The position numbers and the translations under genes were made by a program. Source: Oscillospiraceae bacterium (GTDB lineage: Bacteria > Bacillota > Clostridia > Oscillospirales > Ruminococcaceae). From it: a stretch of DNA of 64,000 nucleotides. Every line of letters begins with the position of its first letter. Position 1 is the stretch's first letter. This document shows positions 26,292 through 34,759 of this stretch, piece after piece. The stretch spans positions 1 through 64,000 of the forward strand of contig JAFRTG010000004.1 in assembly GCA_017427265.1 (NCBI GenBank), read 5' to 3'. The notes beneath the pieces were generated by a model. It was not told where the DNA came from. It ran no database searches and saw only the letters and a program-made list of their open reading frames with translations.

Positions 26292-28937
26292 ATGCAGGGA
26301 CTTACAAGTGCAGAGGCGGAGCAGCGTCTGCGGCAATACGGTGCAAATACGCTTGCGGAGCAGCCGAAGGCACATCCTGTCAGAATTCTGATTTCGCAGT
26401 TTCAGGATGTCATGGTGCTGATTCTGCTTGCCGCAGCGGTGATATCATGGCACCTTGGGGAATATGCGGATGCGTGTACGATCGCAGTCATTGTTGTGCT
26501 GAACGCAGTGCTCGGATTTGTACAGGAATACCGTACAGAACAAACTTTGCTTGCACTGCGCAGTATGACGGCACCGACCGCGCATGTGTACCGGGATGGC
26601 AGTCTGCAAAAGCGCCCGGCAGCCGAAATCGTACCGGATGATGTCATTGCGGTTGAGGCCGGCGATCATGTTCCGGCAGATGCTGTCATACTTTCCTGTA
26701 CCCGTCTTGCTGCAGAGGAATCCGTTTTAACAGGAGAATCGACGGCAGCAGAAAAGCATGTGCATACGGATGCGGACGGAAGCCCGGTCAATGAAATCAA
26801 TCGCGGTGATATGCTCTATGCCGGTACATCCGTGACAAAGGGTTCTGCGGAAGCTAGGGTGATTGCATCCGGCAAACAAACACAGATGGGTCAGATTTCT
26901 CAGATGCTGTCCGATATTTCCGATACACAGACACCGCTGCAGAAACGGCTTGCGGAGCTTGGAAGAACCGTAGCGATTCTTTGTCTGCTGATCTGCGGGC
27001 TGGTATTTGCAGCCGGCGTTCTGCGCGGAGAACCGGTTTTTTCCATGCTGATGACAGGCATCACGATTGCGATTGCTGCAATTCCGGAGGGACTGCCTGC
27101 AACAGTCACGATTGCGCTTGCACTGGCTGTCCGCAGAATGCTTGCCCGGAATGCACTTGTCAACCGCCTTCATGCTGTGGAAACCCTCGGATGTGCGTCG
27201 GTCATCTGCTCCGATAAGACCGGAACCATCACAGAAAACAAAATGACCGTGCAGCAGATATATACGCCGGATGCAAAATATACCGTTACAGGAACCGGCT
27301 GGCAGCAGAAAGGCGGACTGTATCGGAACGGGATTGCGTGCGGTCAGCAGCAGCGGACAGCTTTGTTGCCGTTATTCCGATGTGCGGTTATTTGCAATCA
27401 TGCAGTGCTGAAACCGGATCCGAAGCATGAAGAATGGCTGACAGAGGGCGATCCGACGGAAGCGGCGCTGCTTGTTGCAGCAGCCAAATGCCGGATAACT
27501 GCCGACAGCTTTTCGCGCTGCAGAATCCGCTCTGAAATTCCGTTTGAAAGCGAAACACGTGCAATGACAGTGTTTTGTGAAAGCGAAGGCGGTATGCTTG
27601 CCCTGCGAAAGGGCGCAGTCGATGTTATTTTGCGCGGATGTGCGTATTACCGCGCAAACGGGACGGACTTGCCGATGACACCGCAGAAGCGTGCGGAGTA
27701 CGCTTGTGCTGCAGATGCAATGGCGGATGATGCACTGCGCGTTCTGGCTTTTGCAGAGCAGGCTGACTGCAGCAGCACGCAGCAGCCTGATAAAATGGTG
27801 TTCCTTGGGCTTATGGGTATGATGGATCCGCCGCGCGAGCAGGCTAAGCGTGCGATTGCAGAATGTACCCGTGCTGGGATTCGCGTGCTGATGCTGACCG
27901 GAGATCATATCAGGACAGCCGCAGCGGTTGCGGCTGCCGCGAAGATTCCGAATGCCGATCATGCAATGCTCGGCGCAGACCTCGACCATCTCTCCGATGA
28001 TGAGCTTTCAGCGGTACTTGAGCAGTATTCTGTGTTTGCGCGTGTAACACCGGCACATAAACTGCGGATTGTACGCGCTCTGCGGAAGAAAGGCATGATC
28101 GCAGCCATGACAGGCGACGGCGTGAATGATGCACCGGCCGTCAAGGAAGCCGATATCGGTGTGGCAATGGGCAAAAACGGCACCGATGTTACGCGGCAGG
28201 CAGCAGATATCATTTTGCTGGATGACCGTTTCGATACGCTGGCCGATGCCGTCCGGCAGGGACGGACGGTTTATGCGAATATCCGTAAATTTGTCCGTTA
28301 TCTGCTTGCCTGCAACATCGGTGAAGTGCTGACGATGTTTCTGGGAATTCTGATGGGGATGCCGATGGTTCTGCTCCCGACGCAGATTCTGCTTGTCAAT
28401 CTGATGACAGACGGTCTGCCTGCTGTTGCGCTTGGTCTGGAGCCGCCGGAGCCGGATGTGATGTACAGGCCGCCGCGTGAGGCAGGGGAGAGCTTTTTTG
28501 CAGGCGGACTGCTCTCACGGATCGTGTTCCGCGGGATTCTGATTGCGCTTTCGACGCTTGGCTCCTTTACGACTGTTTTACGGATGACCGGCGCAGTTGA
28601 CGGCGCGAGAACAGCGGCTCTCGTCACGCTGATCTGTTCGCAGCTTCTGCACGTATTTGAATGCAAACGTGAGAACGGTACGCTGTTTTCCGTGCCGTAT
28701 TTCTCAAACGGAAAGCTGATTCTGGCCGTTCTGGCATCTGCGGGAATCACGCTGGCTGCCTTGTCCGTTCCGCTGCTGCGGCAGGTGTTTTCGACGGTCA
28801 GCCTTCCTGTTTGGGAACTCATGACAGCCTTGCTCTTCAGTGCCGCTGTACCGGTCGTTGCAGGATTTGCCGGCTGCACGAAACGTCCCGCAGATACGGT
28901 TCGTACTGTGCCTGCAAAGGTGCATTTGGACAACTGA
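26292..28937 (+). CDS. Calcium-transporting-type P-type ATPase (P2)
   Basis: An 881-residue P2-type cation pump. Key parts: actuator motif LTGEST; M4 ion site AIPEGLPATV, which fits calcium pumps of the SERCA/PMCA kind; phosphorylation motif CSDKTGTIT with Asp308; nucleotide domain; hinge TGDGVNDAPAVKEADIGVAMG; and C-terminal helices with CNIGEV and NLMTDGLPAVALGLEP. About ten membrane helices are expected. It would export Ca2+ (possibly Mn2+) from the cytoplasm. The ATG at 26292 is preferred over one 13 codons upstream because AGAAAGGGGG precedes it by 10 bases. No convincing promoter of its own was found. Confidence 0.92.
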   Translation: MQGLTSAEAEQRLRQYGANTLAEQPKAHPVRILISQFQDVMVLILLAAAVISWHLGEYADACTIAVIVVLNAVLGFVQEYRTEQTLLALRSMTAPTAHVYRDGSLQKRPAAEIVPDDVIAVEAGDHVPADAVILSCTRLAAEESVLTGESTAAEKHVHTDADGSPVNEINRGDMLYAGTSVTKGSAEARVIASGKQTQMGQISQMLSDISDTQTPLQKRLAELGRTVAILCLLICGLVFAAGVLRGEPVFSMLMTGITIAIAAIPEGLPATVTIALALAVRRMLARNALVNRLHAVETLGCASVICSDKTGTITENKMTVQQIYTPDAKYTVTGTGWQQKGGLYRNGIACGQQQRTALLPLFRCAVICNHAVLKPDPKHEEWLTEGDPTEAALLVAAAKCRITADSFSRCRIRSEIPFESETRAMTVFCESEGGMLALRKGAVDVILRGCAYYRANGTDLPMTPQKRAEYACAADAMADDALRVLAFAEQADCSSTQQPDKMVFLGLMGMMDPPREQAKRAIAECTRAGIRVLMLTGDHIRTAAAVAAAAKIPNADHAMLGADLDHLSDDELSAVLEQYSVFARVTPAHKLRIVRALRKKGMIAAMTGDGVNDAPAVKEADIGVAMGKNGTDVTRQAADIILLDDRFDTLADAVRQGRTVYANIRKFVRYLLACNIGEVLTMFLGILMGMPMVLLPTQILLVNLMTDGLPAVALGLEPPEPDVMYRPPREAGESFFAGGLLSRIVFRGILIALSTLGSFTTVLRMTGAVDGARTAALVTLICSQLLHVFECKRENGTLFSVPYFSNGKLILAVLASAGITLAALSVPLLRQVFSTVSLPVWELMTALLFSAAVPVVAGFAGCTKRPADTVRTVPAKVHLDN

Positions 28938-28958
28938 TTCGCTGCTGTTTCCGCATAC

Positions 28959-28987
28959 TTGCATTTTGTTCCGTGCTGTGCTATAAT
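28959..28987 (+). promoter_or_regulatory. Sigma-A promoter of the TetR gene
   Basis: TTGCAT and TATAAT, 17-bp spacer, extended -10 TGC, 30 bases before the TetR start. Confidence 0.8.
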
Positions 28988-29016
28988 AGGTACAGTTGCG
29001 GAAGGGAGATTACGTT

Positions 29017-29607
29017 ATGCCGAATTTTACAAAAGCCGCGATTAAGCAATCCTTTATCAAGCTGCTGAACGAACGGCCGCTCAAGCAGATAACCGTTCGT
29101 GATATCGTTGATGACTGCGGCATCAACCGGAATTCGTTTTACTATCACTTTTCGGATATTCCGACGCTGCTGGAAGAAATCATCATGGAGGAAGCAAGGC
29201 GCATCATTTCGGAGTACCCGAATATTGATTCGATTGAAACCTGTCTGCTTGCCGTCGTGGAATTTGCGCGGCAGAATAAGCGTGCGATCTTTCATATTTA
29301 TCATTCTGTGAACCGCACGATCTATGAGCAGTATCTCTGGCAGGTCTGCGAGGAAATTGTGAAAGTATACCTGAAAACGCTCATGAGTGAAGCGGCGCTT
29401 TCAGAAGAGGATACCGAGTTGATTATCCGGTTCTATAAATGCGTCTGTTTCGGTCTGACATCCGAATGGCTTCGCACGGGAATGCATTCTGATATTACCA
29501 GCGATCTGCACCGCATCTGTGAGCTGAAAAAGGGCATGGTTGAGGAAATGATTGCGCGATGCAAGCGGAAAGACGATCTGACACCCTCTGATTCTGATTC
29601 AAACTGA
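29017..29607 (+). CDS. TetR/AcrR-family transcriptional regulator
   Basis: A 196-residue regulator. The N-terminal helix-turn-helix (about 6-50) reads KQSFIKLLNERPLKQIT, VRDIVDDCGINRNSFYYHF, the standard TetR DNA-binding pattern; the ligand-binding C-terminal domain resembles the TetR_C group found with DhaS-like regulators. The ATG at 29017 follows GGAAGGGAG. It lies alone between the Ca-ATPase and the transglutaminase gene with its own promoter and terminator, so its target is not evident; the ATPase upstream is one candidate. Confidence 0.9.
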   Translation: MPNFTKAAIKQSFIKLLNERPLKQITVRDIVDDCGINRNSFYYHFSDIPTLLEEIIMEEARRIISEYPNIDSIETCLLAVVEFARQNKRAIFHIYHSVNRTIYEQYLWQVCEEIVKVYLKTLMSEAALSEEDTELIIRFYKCVCFGLTSEWLRTGMHSDITSDLHRICELKKGMVEEMIARCKRKDDLTPSDSDSN

Positions 29608-29611
29608 ACAT

Positions 29612-29657
29612 AAAACATGCCCAGAGCGGATGCTGCATCTGTTCCGGGCATGTTTTG
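29612..29657 (+). terminator. Terminator after the TetR gene
   Basis: AAAACATGCCC / GGGCATGTTTT forms the base and GATGC/GCATC an inner stem; the 3' arm ends in TTTTGTTT. Confidence 0.8.
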
Positions 29658-29706
29658 TTTATAGTCCTTCACTTCTAAAATAATGTGGACGATATCTATA
29701 TAATCA

Positions 29707-29735
29707 TTGACAAATATTGAAATATATGGTACAAT
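29707..29735 (+). promoter_or_regulatory. Sigma-A promoter of the transglutaminase-LRR gene
   Basis: TTGACA and TACAAT with a 17-bp spacer and TGG extended -10. Confidence 0.8.
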
Positions 29736-29775
29736 GTATATATAGTTTGCTGCCGCAGTGTGAAGGAGGTTACTT

Positions 29776-31890
29776 ATGAAACGAATCAAAAAATTCGAGT
29801 GCTGCGCTGTTTCTGCGCTGATGCTTATGATGACGGTTTTCTGCACCGGAATTTCGGCGGCAGCGGAGCCGGAAGAAATTCTGCTTTTCTTTTTGTCTGA
29901 AAGCTATACCGAATATCTGACCATTCCGGATTCCCTGAATACTGCATATCAGCTGCCTGCTGATGAGACCTATACAGTCAGCGGAAGTGTGGTCGGTGTC
30001 GATGAAAACGGGCTTGTGACCGTGATGGGCAGAGAGGTATACTACATCGGTTCCGGTATGCGGATTGATTATGAGGAGGGGACTGCCGTCGTGACCGGCA
30101 GAACCTCCGGAACAAAATATCAGTTCCGTGTTTGTGAATACGGCAGATACTGCGCCGAGCGAACGGTCAATGAATATATCCAAACCAATATGACGGAAGA
30201 TCTGACCGACAGGGAAAAGCTGGAGCTTGCCTGTCAGTTTGTCGCAGGCTATGACTATTCCCCGAATTTTTCCAGTATGATATCAATGGTTGCGACCGGC
30301 GTCGGCGGTGATTGCTGGGCCAGCACTTCTGCCATCAACTATATCTGCACTCAGCTCGGATTCCGTTCGCGGACAAGAGATGCCTCAAAGGATCCCGGTG
30401 CGGGCTCCGGACACCGGAACAATGTTGTGGAAACAACCGACGGCATGACCTATATGGTTGACTGCGGCTACACAGGCTCGGCGCCCCGGACGTATTCTGT
30501 TACGCCTTATACAGTTCCGTTCCGCTTTACGATTCGCGCAAACGAGACGCTGGAAATCACGGAATATTTCGGATTTGATACCGAGCTTGTAATCCCTGCA
30601 GAAATTGACGGTCAGAGAGTGACCTCGATCGGCGCAGCGGCGATCGGCAATGCGAACCGCTATCTCGGAACACCGATTACGTCCGTGACGCTGCCGGATA
30701 CACTGGAGCATATCGGTGACAGTGCGTTCTGGGATATGAAGGGACTGACAGAACTGCGGATTCCCGCTTCTGTCGGCTCGATTGAGAAGGCGGCATTTTC
30801 AGGGTGCGACTCACTTCATCTTGTGATTGACCCCGCGAATCCGTTTTATGTGATGCAGGATGATATTCTGTACACGAAGGATATGACGACATTGGTTTGC
30901 GCGGTTGGATTCAACAAAATGACTGACAACGGAAACGGCGGCATGACCTATATCAAAAGAGCCGTCACGGTTCCGGACGGTGTGAAATATATCGAGGATC
31001 AGGCTTTTTATAAATGCACGTCGCTTTCTGAGATCACATTCCCGGATACACTGCTGCATATCGGATATCGTGCATTCGGAAGCTGTTCACTCCGGAAAGC
31101 CGTTGTTTTTCCGGCTTCCCTCAAGGGAATCGGCTACGGTGCATTCTCAGACAGCGGCGCGCCCGCCTATGTGTTCAAGGGTTCTGATTATGTCATCAAC
31201 GATACGACCGAAAACAAGCTGAATGAAAAGGAATCCGGCGAAACGCTTGAGAGTACAACATTTGGTACACAGCCGATTTTTCTGATTGCACCGAATGGTT
31301 CGGCCGCAGAGCAGTATGCTGCCGATTACGGCACCCGCGTCTTTACCGTCATCAGAGACGGCAAGACCGAAAAAGAAGAAAGCGAGCGTTATCGCTATGC
31401 GGAATACAAGGATTCGGAAACGCTTTTGCTTGCGGCTGATGAATCTTCCGCCGGAATCTGGCAGCTGATCTGGAATCCGGATACCGGCCTTGCGCTTCAT
31501 CTGAGCGGAACGGATATTTCGACGCTCGGTTCGGATTTCTGCTACAGCAATGCGGTTCAGATGCTGATTGTAGATCCGACGGTTACGCATGTGGACGATT
31601 CGGTTCTGACAGTGCTTTCGCGTCTGACAGAAATCTGCGGCGAGCCGGGCACCTATGCACAGCAGCTTGCGTTCCGGCTGGGCTATCATTTTACGCCCAA
31701 CGTACAGCAGTCACTTGCCGGAGACTGCAACAATGACGGCGCTGTCGATTCTGCCGACTGCGTCATGCTGGCGAAATGGCTCGGATGCAGCGGCACGCTG
31801 ATAAAATGGGAAAATGCAGACATGAACGGTGATTCCGTCATCAGCGGTGTTGATCTTTCGATGCTCAGGCGCGTGATCCTGACTGTTTGA
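29776..31890 (+). CDS. Secreted transglutaminase-like / LRR_5 protein with dockerin
   Basis: A 704-residue secreted protein. Signal peptide at 1-30 (CTGISAAAEP); a transglutaminase-like papain-fold domain at about 140-235 with Cys180 in GGDCWAS, His213 in GHRNNVV and Asp229 in MVDCGYT; BspA-type leucine-rich repeats (LRR_5) from about 265 to 470, with units such as ITSVTLPDTLEHIGDSAFWDM and SLSEITFPDTLLHIGYRAF; a variable region; and a C-terminal dockerin with loops DCNNDGAVDSAD and DMNGDSVISGVD. The dockerin differs from those of the GH9 and GH43 enzymes. Such a domain could cleave or cross-link protein on the cell surface or the cellulosome; the reaction is inference. AAGGAGGTTACTT precedes the ATG. 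Confidence 0.88.
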   Translation: MKRIKKFECCAVSALMLMMTVFCTGISAAAEPEEILLFFLSESYTEYLTIPDSLNTAYQLPADETYTVSGSVVGVDENGLVTVMGREVYYIGSGMRIDYEEGTAVVTGRTSGTKYQFRVCEYGRYCAERTVNEYIQTNMTEDLTDREKLELACQFVAGYDYSPNFSSMISMVATGVGGDCWASTSAINYICTQLGFRSRTRDASKDPGAGSGHRNNVVETTDGMTYMVDCGYTGSAPRTYSVTPYTVPFRFTIRANETLEITEYFGFDTELVIPAEIDGQRVTSIGAAAIGNANRYLGTPITSVTLPDTLEHIGDSAFWDMKGLTELRIPASVGSIEKAAFSGCDSLHLVIDPANPFYVMQDDILYTKDMTTLVCAVGFNKMTDNGNGGMTYIKRAVTVPDGVKYIEDQAFYKCTSLSEITFPDTLLHIGYRAFGSCSLRKAVVFPASLKGIGYGAFSDSGAPAYVFKGSDYVINDTTENKLNEKESGETLESTTFGTQPIFLIAPNGSAAEQYAADYGTRVFTVIRDGKTEKEESERYRYAEYKDSETLLLAADESSAGIWQLIWNPDTGLALHLSGTDISTLGSDFCYSNAVQMLIVDPTVTHVDDSVLTVLSRLTEICGEPGTYAQQLAFRLGYHFTPNVQQSLAGDCNNDGAVDSADCVMLAKWLGCSGTLIKWENADMNGDSVISGVDLSMLRRVILTV

Positions 31891-31908
31891 TTGTTTTCTT
31901 GTTTTATC

Positions 31909-31937
31909 TTGACATTCTTTGTCGAATCCTGTATAAT
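31909..31937 (+). promoter_or_regulatory. Sigma-A promoter of the 129-residue gene
   Basis: Perfect TTGACA and TATAAT, 17 bp apart, 18 bases after the dockerin gene stop. Confidence 0.85.
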
Positions 31938-31977
31938 AAATGTACAATGATTCTAACCTGAGACGGAGGCGAAGTGT

Positions 31978-32367
31978 ATGACAACACGGCAGATTACAAT
32001 CGGAAAATTTGCGCGTGAATCGGAGATTCCGCGTTATTCAGACGGACGCTGTGCACTGTCTGTTCCGGTTATCAAAACCGGCACCCAGCAGGAAATCGAA
32101 CTTGCTTCCAAGCTGCGCAGACGGTATCTGCATAACCGTGCGACGGAGATCTATGAGGTGCTGACGTCGCTTTCGGTCAGTCAGATGGATATTGTTTTCG
32201 AGAAGTTTCATGCAGCTGATCTCGGTGAGCTTGTATACGGTTTTGTCCATTCAGGTGAGCTTTATCTCCTGCAGCTGAATGATGCGAGGGAGATTATCGA
32301 CGAGGTTGTGCGTGCACAGAATTTTCATTTTAAGCTCGATCCGCTTTCCCTGTTAAAGGATAACTGA
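31978..32367 (+). CDS. Hypothetical protein, 129 residues
   Basis: I do not recognise this family. It is a soluble, charged protein without signal peptide or membrane helix. It is predicted by eye to be mostly helical after residue 35, with RRYLHNRATEIYEVLTSLS and LNDAREIIDEVVRAQN as amphipathic stretches. It has a consensus promoter, the ribosome site GGAGGCGAAGTGT and its own terminator, so it is a real and probably well expressed monocistronic gene. No neighbour points to a function. Confidence 0.8.
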   Translation: MTTRQITIGKFARESEIPRYSDGRCALSVPVIKTGTQQEIELASKLRRRYLHNRATEIYEVLTSLSVSQMDIVFEKFHAADLGELVYGFVHSGELYLLQLNDAREIIDEVVRAQNFHFKLDPLSLLKDN

Positions 32368-32373
32368 ATCAGA

Positions 32374-32407
32374 CAGCCGGCTTTCTGACGCAGAAGGTCG
32401 GCTGTTG
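32374..32407 (+). terminator. Terminator between the 129-residue gene and rlmD
   Basis: CAGCCGGCTTTCTG pairs with CAGAAGGTCGGCTG (two G-U type pairs), 3-nt loop. It lies between convergent genes and may serve both. Confidence 0.7.
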
Positions 32408-32410
32408 CGG

Positions 32411-33607
32411 TTATATCGGATTTGCGGCAGATTTGCCGGTTCGTTCCAGCAGGCATACGGTTTCGATGCCGGTTGTGTGCGGGAACATATCGACAGGCTG
32501 AATATAGGAAGCGCGGTATCCGGCGCGCACCAGCTTCCGGAGATCGCGTTCCAGTGTTTCGATGCAGCACGAGACATAGACAATCTTGCGGGGCTGCATC
32601 TGTACAGCACTTTTGAGGAAACGGTCGGACGCGCCTGCGCGCGGCGGATCCATCATCAGGACATCGCAGCTTTCATGACTGCGCGCGCAGTCCAGCATGA
32701 ATGCACCGGCGTCCGCACAGCAGAAGCGGATGTTCTGTAGCTGATTGCGCTTTGCATTTTCAGCTGCATCTCTGCACGCAGAGCGGTTTTGCTCAACGCC
32801 TATGACCTCAGCGCCCTGCTTGGCACAGATGATGCCGATGGTTCCGGTACCGCAGTATGCGTCGATGACCTTGACGCCCGCTTTGATGTCCGCAGCTTCC
32901 ACGGCACAGCGGTAGAGCTTTTCTGTCTGCTGCGGATTGACCTGATAAAATGAAGCAGGGGAGATGCGGAATCTGCAGCCGCAGAGCTCGTCCTCGATAT
33001 GCCCGCTGCCGAACAGCGTGATGCTTCGTGTTCCGAGTGTCAGCGGTATGCCGTCCGGGCAGATGTTCTGTACGATTGTGGTCAGCTCCGGATGCGCCTT
33101 TCGCAGAGCCTTCACAAGACTGTTTTTATTCGGCAGAATCGGCGATGCAGTCACCAGCACCAGCATGATCTGTCCGGTTGTGAAGGATGTGCGGATCAGC
33201 GTGTGACGGAGCAGGCCGGTTCCGGTTTTGATCTGATACGGCGCGATTTTGAAATCGTGCATACATTTTTTCAGTGTCTGAATGATCGGTGCTGCGTGAA
33301 CATCCTCCAGCATACAGTCATCGACCGCCGTCATTTTCTGCGGCGTGGACTGATAGATACCGGAGATGATGCGCCTGCGGCTGTCGGTGCCGTAGACATT
33401 CTGGATTTTGCTGCGGTAATGATAGGGCGATTCCATTGCGAGAATCGGACGTACCTTTGCAAATCCGCCGAGCATCCGCTCTGCTTTTTGCTGTTTGCGG
33501 ACAATCTGATCTGCATAGGGTTCCTGCAGCTGACAGCCGCCGCAGCGTTTGAAGCATTTGCAGATTTTTTCACCGGTCGCGGGATCGGTCACGGTTTGAC
33601 GGTTCAT
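32411..33607 (-). CDS. 23S rRNA (uracil-C5)-methyltransferase, RumA/RlmD/RlmCD family
   Basis: A 398-residue SAM-dependent RNA m5U methyltransferase. The N-terminal cysteines (16, 18, 22, 25 in CKCFKRCGGC) plus a later one can hold the 4Fe-4S cluster of RumA. The C-terminal Rossmann domain has AYCGTGTIGI for SAM binding, GVEQNRSAC, MDPPRAGA, and the catalytic Cys in YVSCCIETL (most relatives have SCNP). It has no TRAM domain, so it is shorter than E. coli RlmD. In Firmicutes one such enzyme often makes m5U at one or two 23S positions; which applies here is not visible. AAAGGAGTCCCCAA precedes the ATG. Confidence 0.9.
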   Translation of the reverse strand: MNRQTVTDPATGEKICKCFKRCGGCQLQEPYADQIVRKQQKAERMLGGFAKVRPILAMESPYHYRSKIQNVYGTDSRRRIISGIYQSTPQKMTAVDDCMLEDVHAAPIIQTLKKCMHDFKIAPYQIKTGTGLLRHTLIRTSFTTGQIMLVLVTASPILPNKNSLVKALRKAHPELTTIVQNICPDGIPLTLGTRSITLFGSGHIEDELCGCRFRISPASFYQVNPQQTEKLYRCAVEAADIKAGVKVIDAYCGTGTIGIICAKQGAEVIGVEQNRSACRDAAENAKRNQLQNIRFCCADAGAFMLDCARSHESCDVLMMDPPRAGASDRFLKSAVQMQPRKIVYVSCCIETLERDLRKLVRAGYRASYIQPVDMFPHTTGIETVCLLERTGKSAANPI

Positions 33608-33642
33608 TTGGGGACTCCTTTCAGGGTATATAACGATCTTGC

Positions 33643-33671
33643 TTGACAGCTTTCGGAAAATCTGGTATCAT
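33643..33671 (+). promoter_or_regulatory. Sigma-A promoter of the MBL-fold gene
   Basis: TTGACA and TATCAT, 17-bp spacer, TGG extended -10. Confidence 0.75.
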
Positions 33672-33716
33672 AAGAACAGAGGAAATCTGCCCGCTTATTC
33701 AGATCGGAGGTTATGT

Positions 33717-34352
33717 ATGATTTCGCAAATCACAGTCAACGAACAGAGCAGCGTCCGCATTGCCGGAGCGTCCGTTATATATTTTGATCCGTTCCGGATC
33801 CGGAACAGCGCGCACGATGCAGATTTTATCTTTATCACGCACGCGCATTTTGACCATTTTTCGCCGGAGGATATCCGGAAGGTCTGCAAGTCCGGCACGA
33901 CTTATATTGCACCGGAAACGATGGCGGACGAGCTGCGGAAATCAGGCATCACAGATGCGGTACTGCTGAAGCCCGGCGTATCCGTTCAGGTCGGTGAAAT
34001 TCCGGTTGAGACAGTGCCGGCTTATAATCAGCTGAAACCGTTTCATCCGAAGAAAAACGGCTGGCTCGGCTATGTGATTACCGTCGGCGGACAGCGGATT
34101 TATGTTGCTGGCGATACCGATGCAACCAAGGATGCAAAGGCAGTCCGCTGCGATATCGCGCTGATTCCGGTCGGCGGAACCTATACGACCGATGCACGCG
34201 AAGCAGCTTCCCTTGTCAATCAGATTCGTCCGAAAACAGCAATTCCGATCCATTACGGCACAGTCGTCGGCGGTCCGGAGGACGGCACTGTCTTTGCAAA
34301 GCATGTTGATTCCGGCATTCAGGTTGTGCTGAAACTCGGTGCTTCTATCTGA
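33717..34352 (+). CDS. MBL-fold metal-dependent hydrolase (UlaG/YtxJ-like beta-lactamase superfamily)
   Basis: A 211-residue metallo-beta-lactamase-fold protein of the L-ascorbate-lactonase-like group. The HxHxDH motif is THAHFDHFSPED (residues about 41-52); further ligands are in AGDTDATKDAK and PIHYGT. Most relatives are annotated as MBL-fold hydrolases without a known substrate. It begins at ATG 33717 behind AGATCGGAGG. Its stop overlaps the end of the convergent acyP gene by eight bases. Confidence 0.88.
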   Translation: MISQITVNEQSSVRIAGASVIYFDPFRIRNSAHDADFIFITHAHFDHFSPEDIRKVCKSGTTYIAPETMADELRKSGITDAVLLKPGVSVQVGEIPVETVPAYNQLKPFHPKKNGWLGYVITVGGQRIYVAGDTDATKDAKAVRCDIALIPVGGTYTTDAREAASLVNQIRPKTAIPIHYGTVVGGPEDGTVFAKHVDSGIQVVLKLGASI

Positions 34353-34614
34353 TCTCGAATGAGCGGTCGTTCTGAACCGGAATTCGTTCAGATGCGATAC
34401 GGTCAATCTGTGCCCACGGATTCTGCTGCAGCGCACCGATGACCGCCGTAATATCAGCTTCGGTTCCTTCGGCTTCCATTTCAACGGAACCGTCGCTGCA
34501 GTTTCTGACCCAGCCGCTCAGGCCGTAATGCCGTGCAGCAAATGATGCGCGGTACCGGAAGCCGACACCCTGCACGTAACCGAAAAAAATAATATGTCTG
34601 CGTATTTTTTCCAT
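34345..34614 (-). CDS. acyP: Acylphosphatase
   Basis: An 89-residue alpha/beta enzyme that hydrolyses acyl phosphates such as acetyl or carbamoyl phosphate. The signature GYVQGVGFRYRASFAARHYGLSG, seen as GYVQGVGFRYR then GLSGWVRN, supplies the phosphate-binding Arg, and Asn in GWVRNCSDGSVE is the second catalytic residue. The start at 34614 follows GGAAAGGAG; a longer frame to 34671 is not needed. It is divergent from the csm6-like gene, the two promoters sharing a 60-base region. Confidence 0.93.
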   Translation of the reverse strand: MEKIRRHIIFFGYVQGVGFRYRASFAARHYGLSGWVRNCSDGSVEMEAEGTEADITAVIGALQQNPWAQIDRIASERIPVQNDRSFEIR

Positions 34615-34642
34615 ATTATATATCTCCTTTCCGCTGGTTATT

Positions 34643-34671
34643 ATTATACGGCGAAAACGGCTGCTTGTCAA
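34643..34671 (-). promoter_or_regulatory. Sigma-A promoter of acyP
   Basis: Minus-strand perfect TTGACA and TATAAT with 17 bp between. Confidence 0.85.
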
Positions 34672-34694
34672 GCATTTGTATCAGCTATACAGTC

Positions 34695-34723
34695 TTGACA
34701 AATGCAACAAAATGTACTATAAT
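34695..34723 (+). promoter_or_regulatory. Consensus promoter of the csm6-like gene
   Basis: Perfect TTGACA and TATAAT with 17-bp spacer, 36 bases before the ATG, suggesting strong constitutive expression, unlike a silent relic. Confidence 0.85.
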
Positions 34724-34759
34724 ATAATTACAATTTTGTAGAATCGAGGTAGCTGCCCT

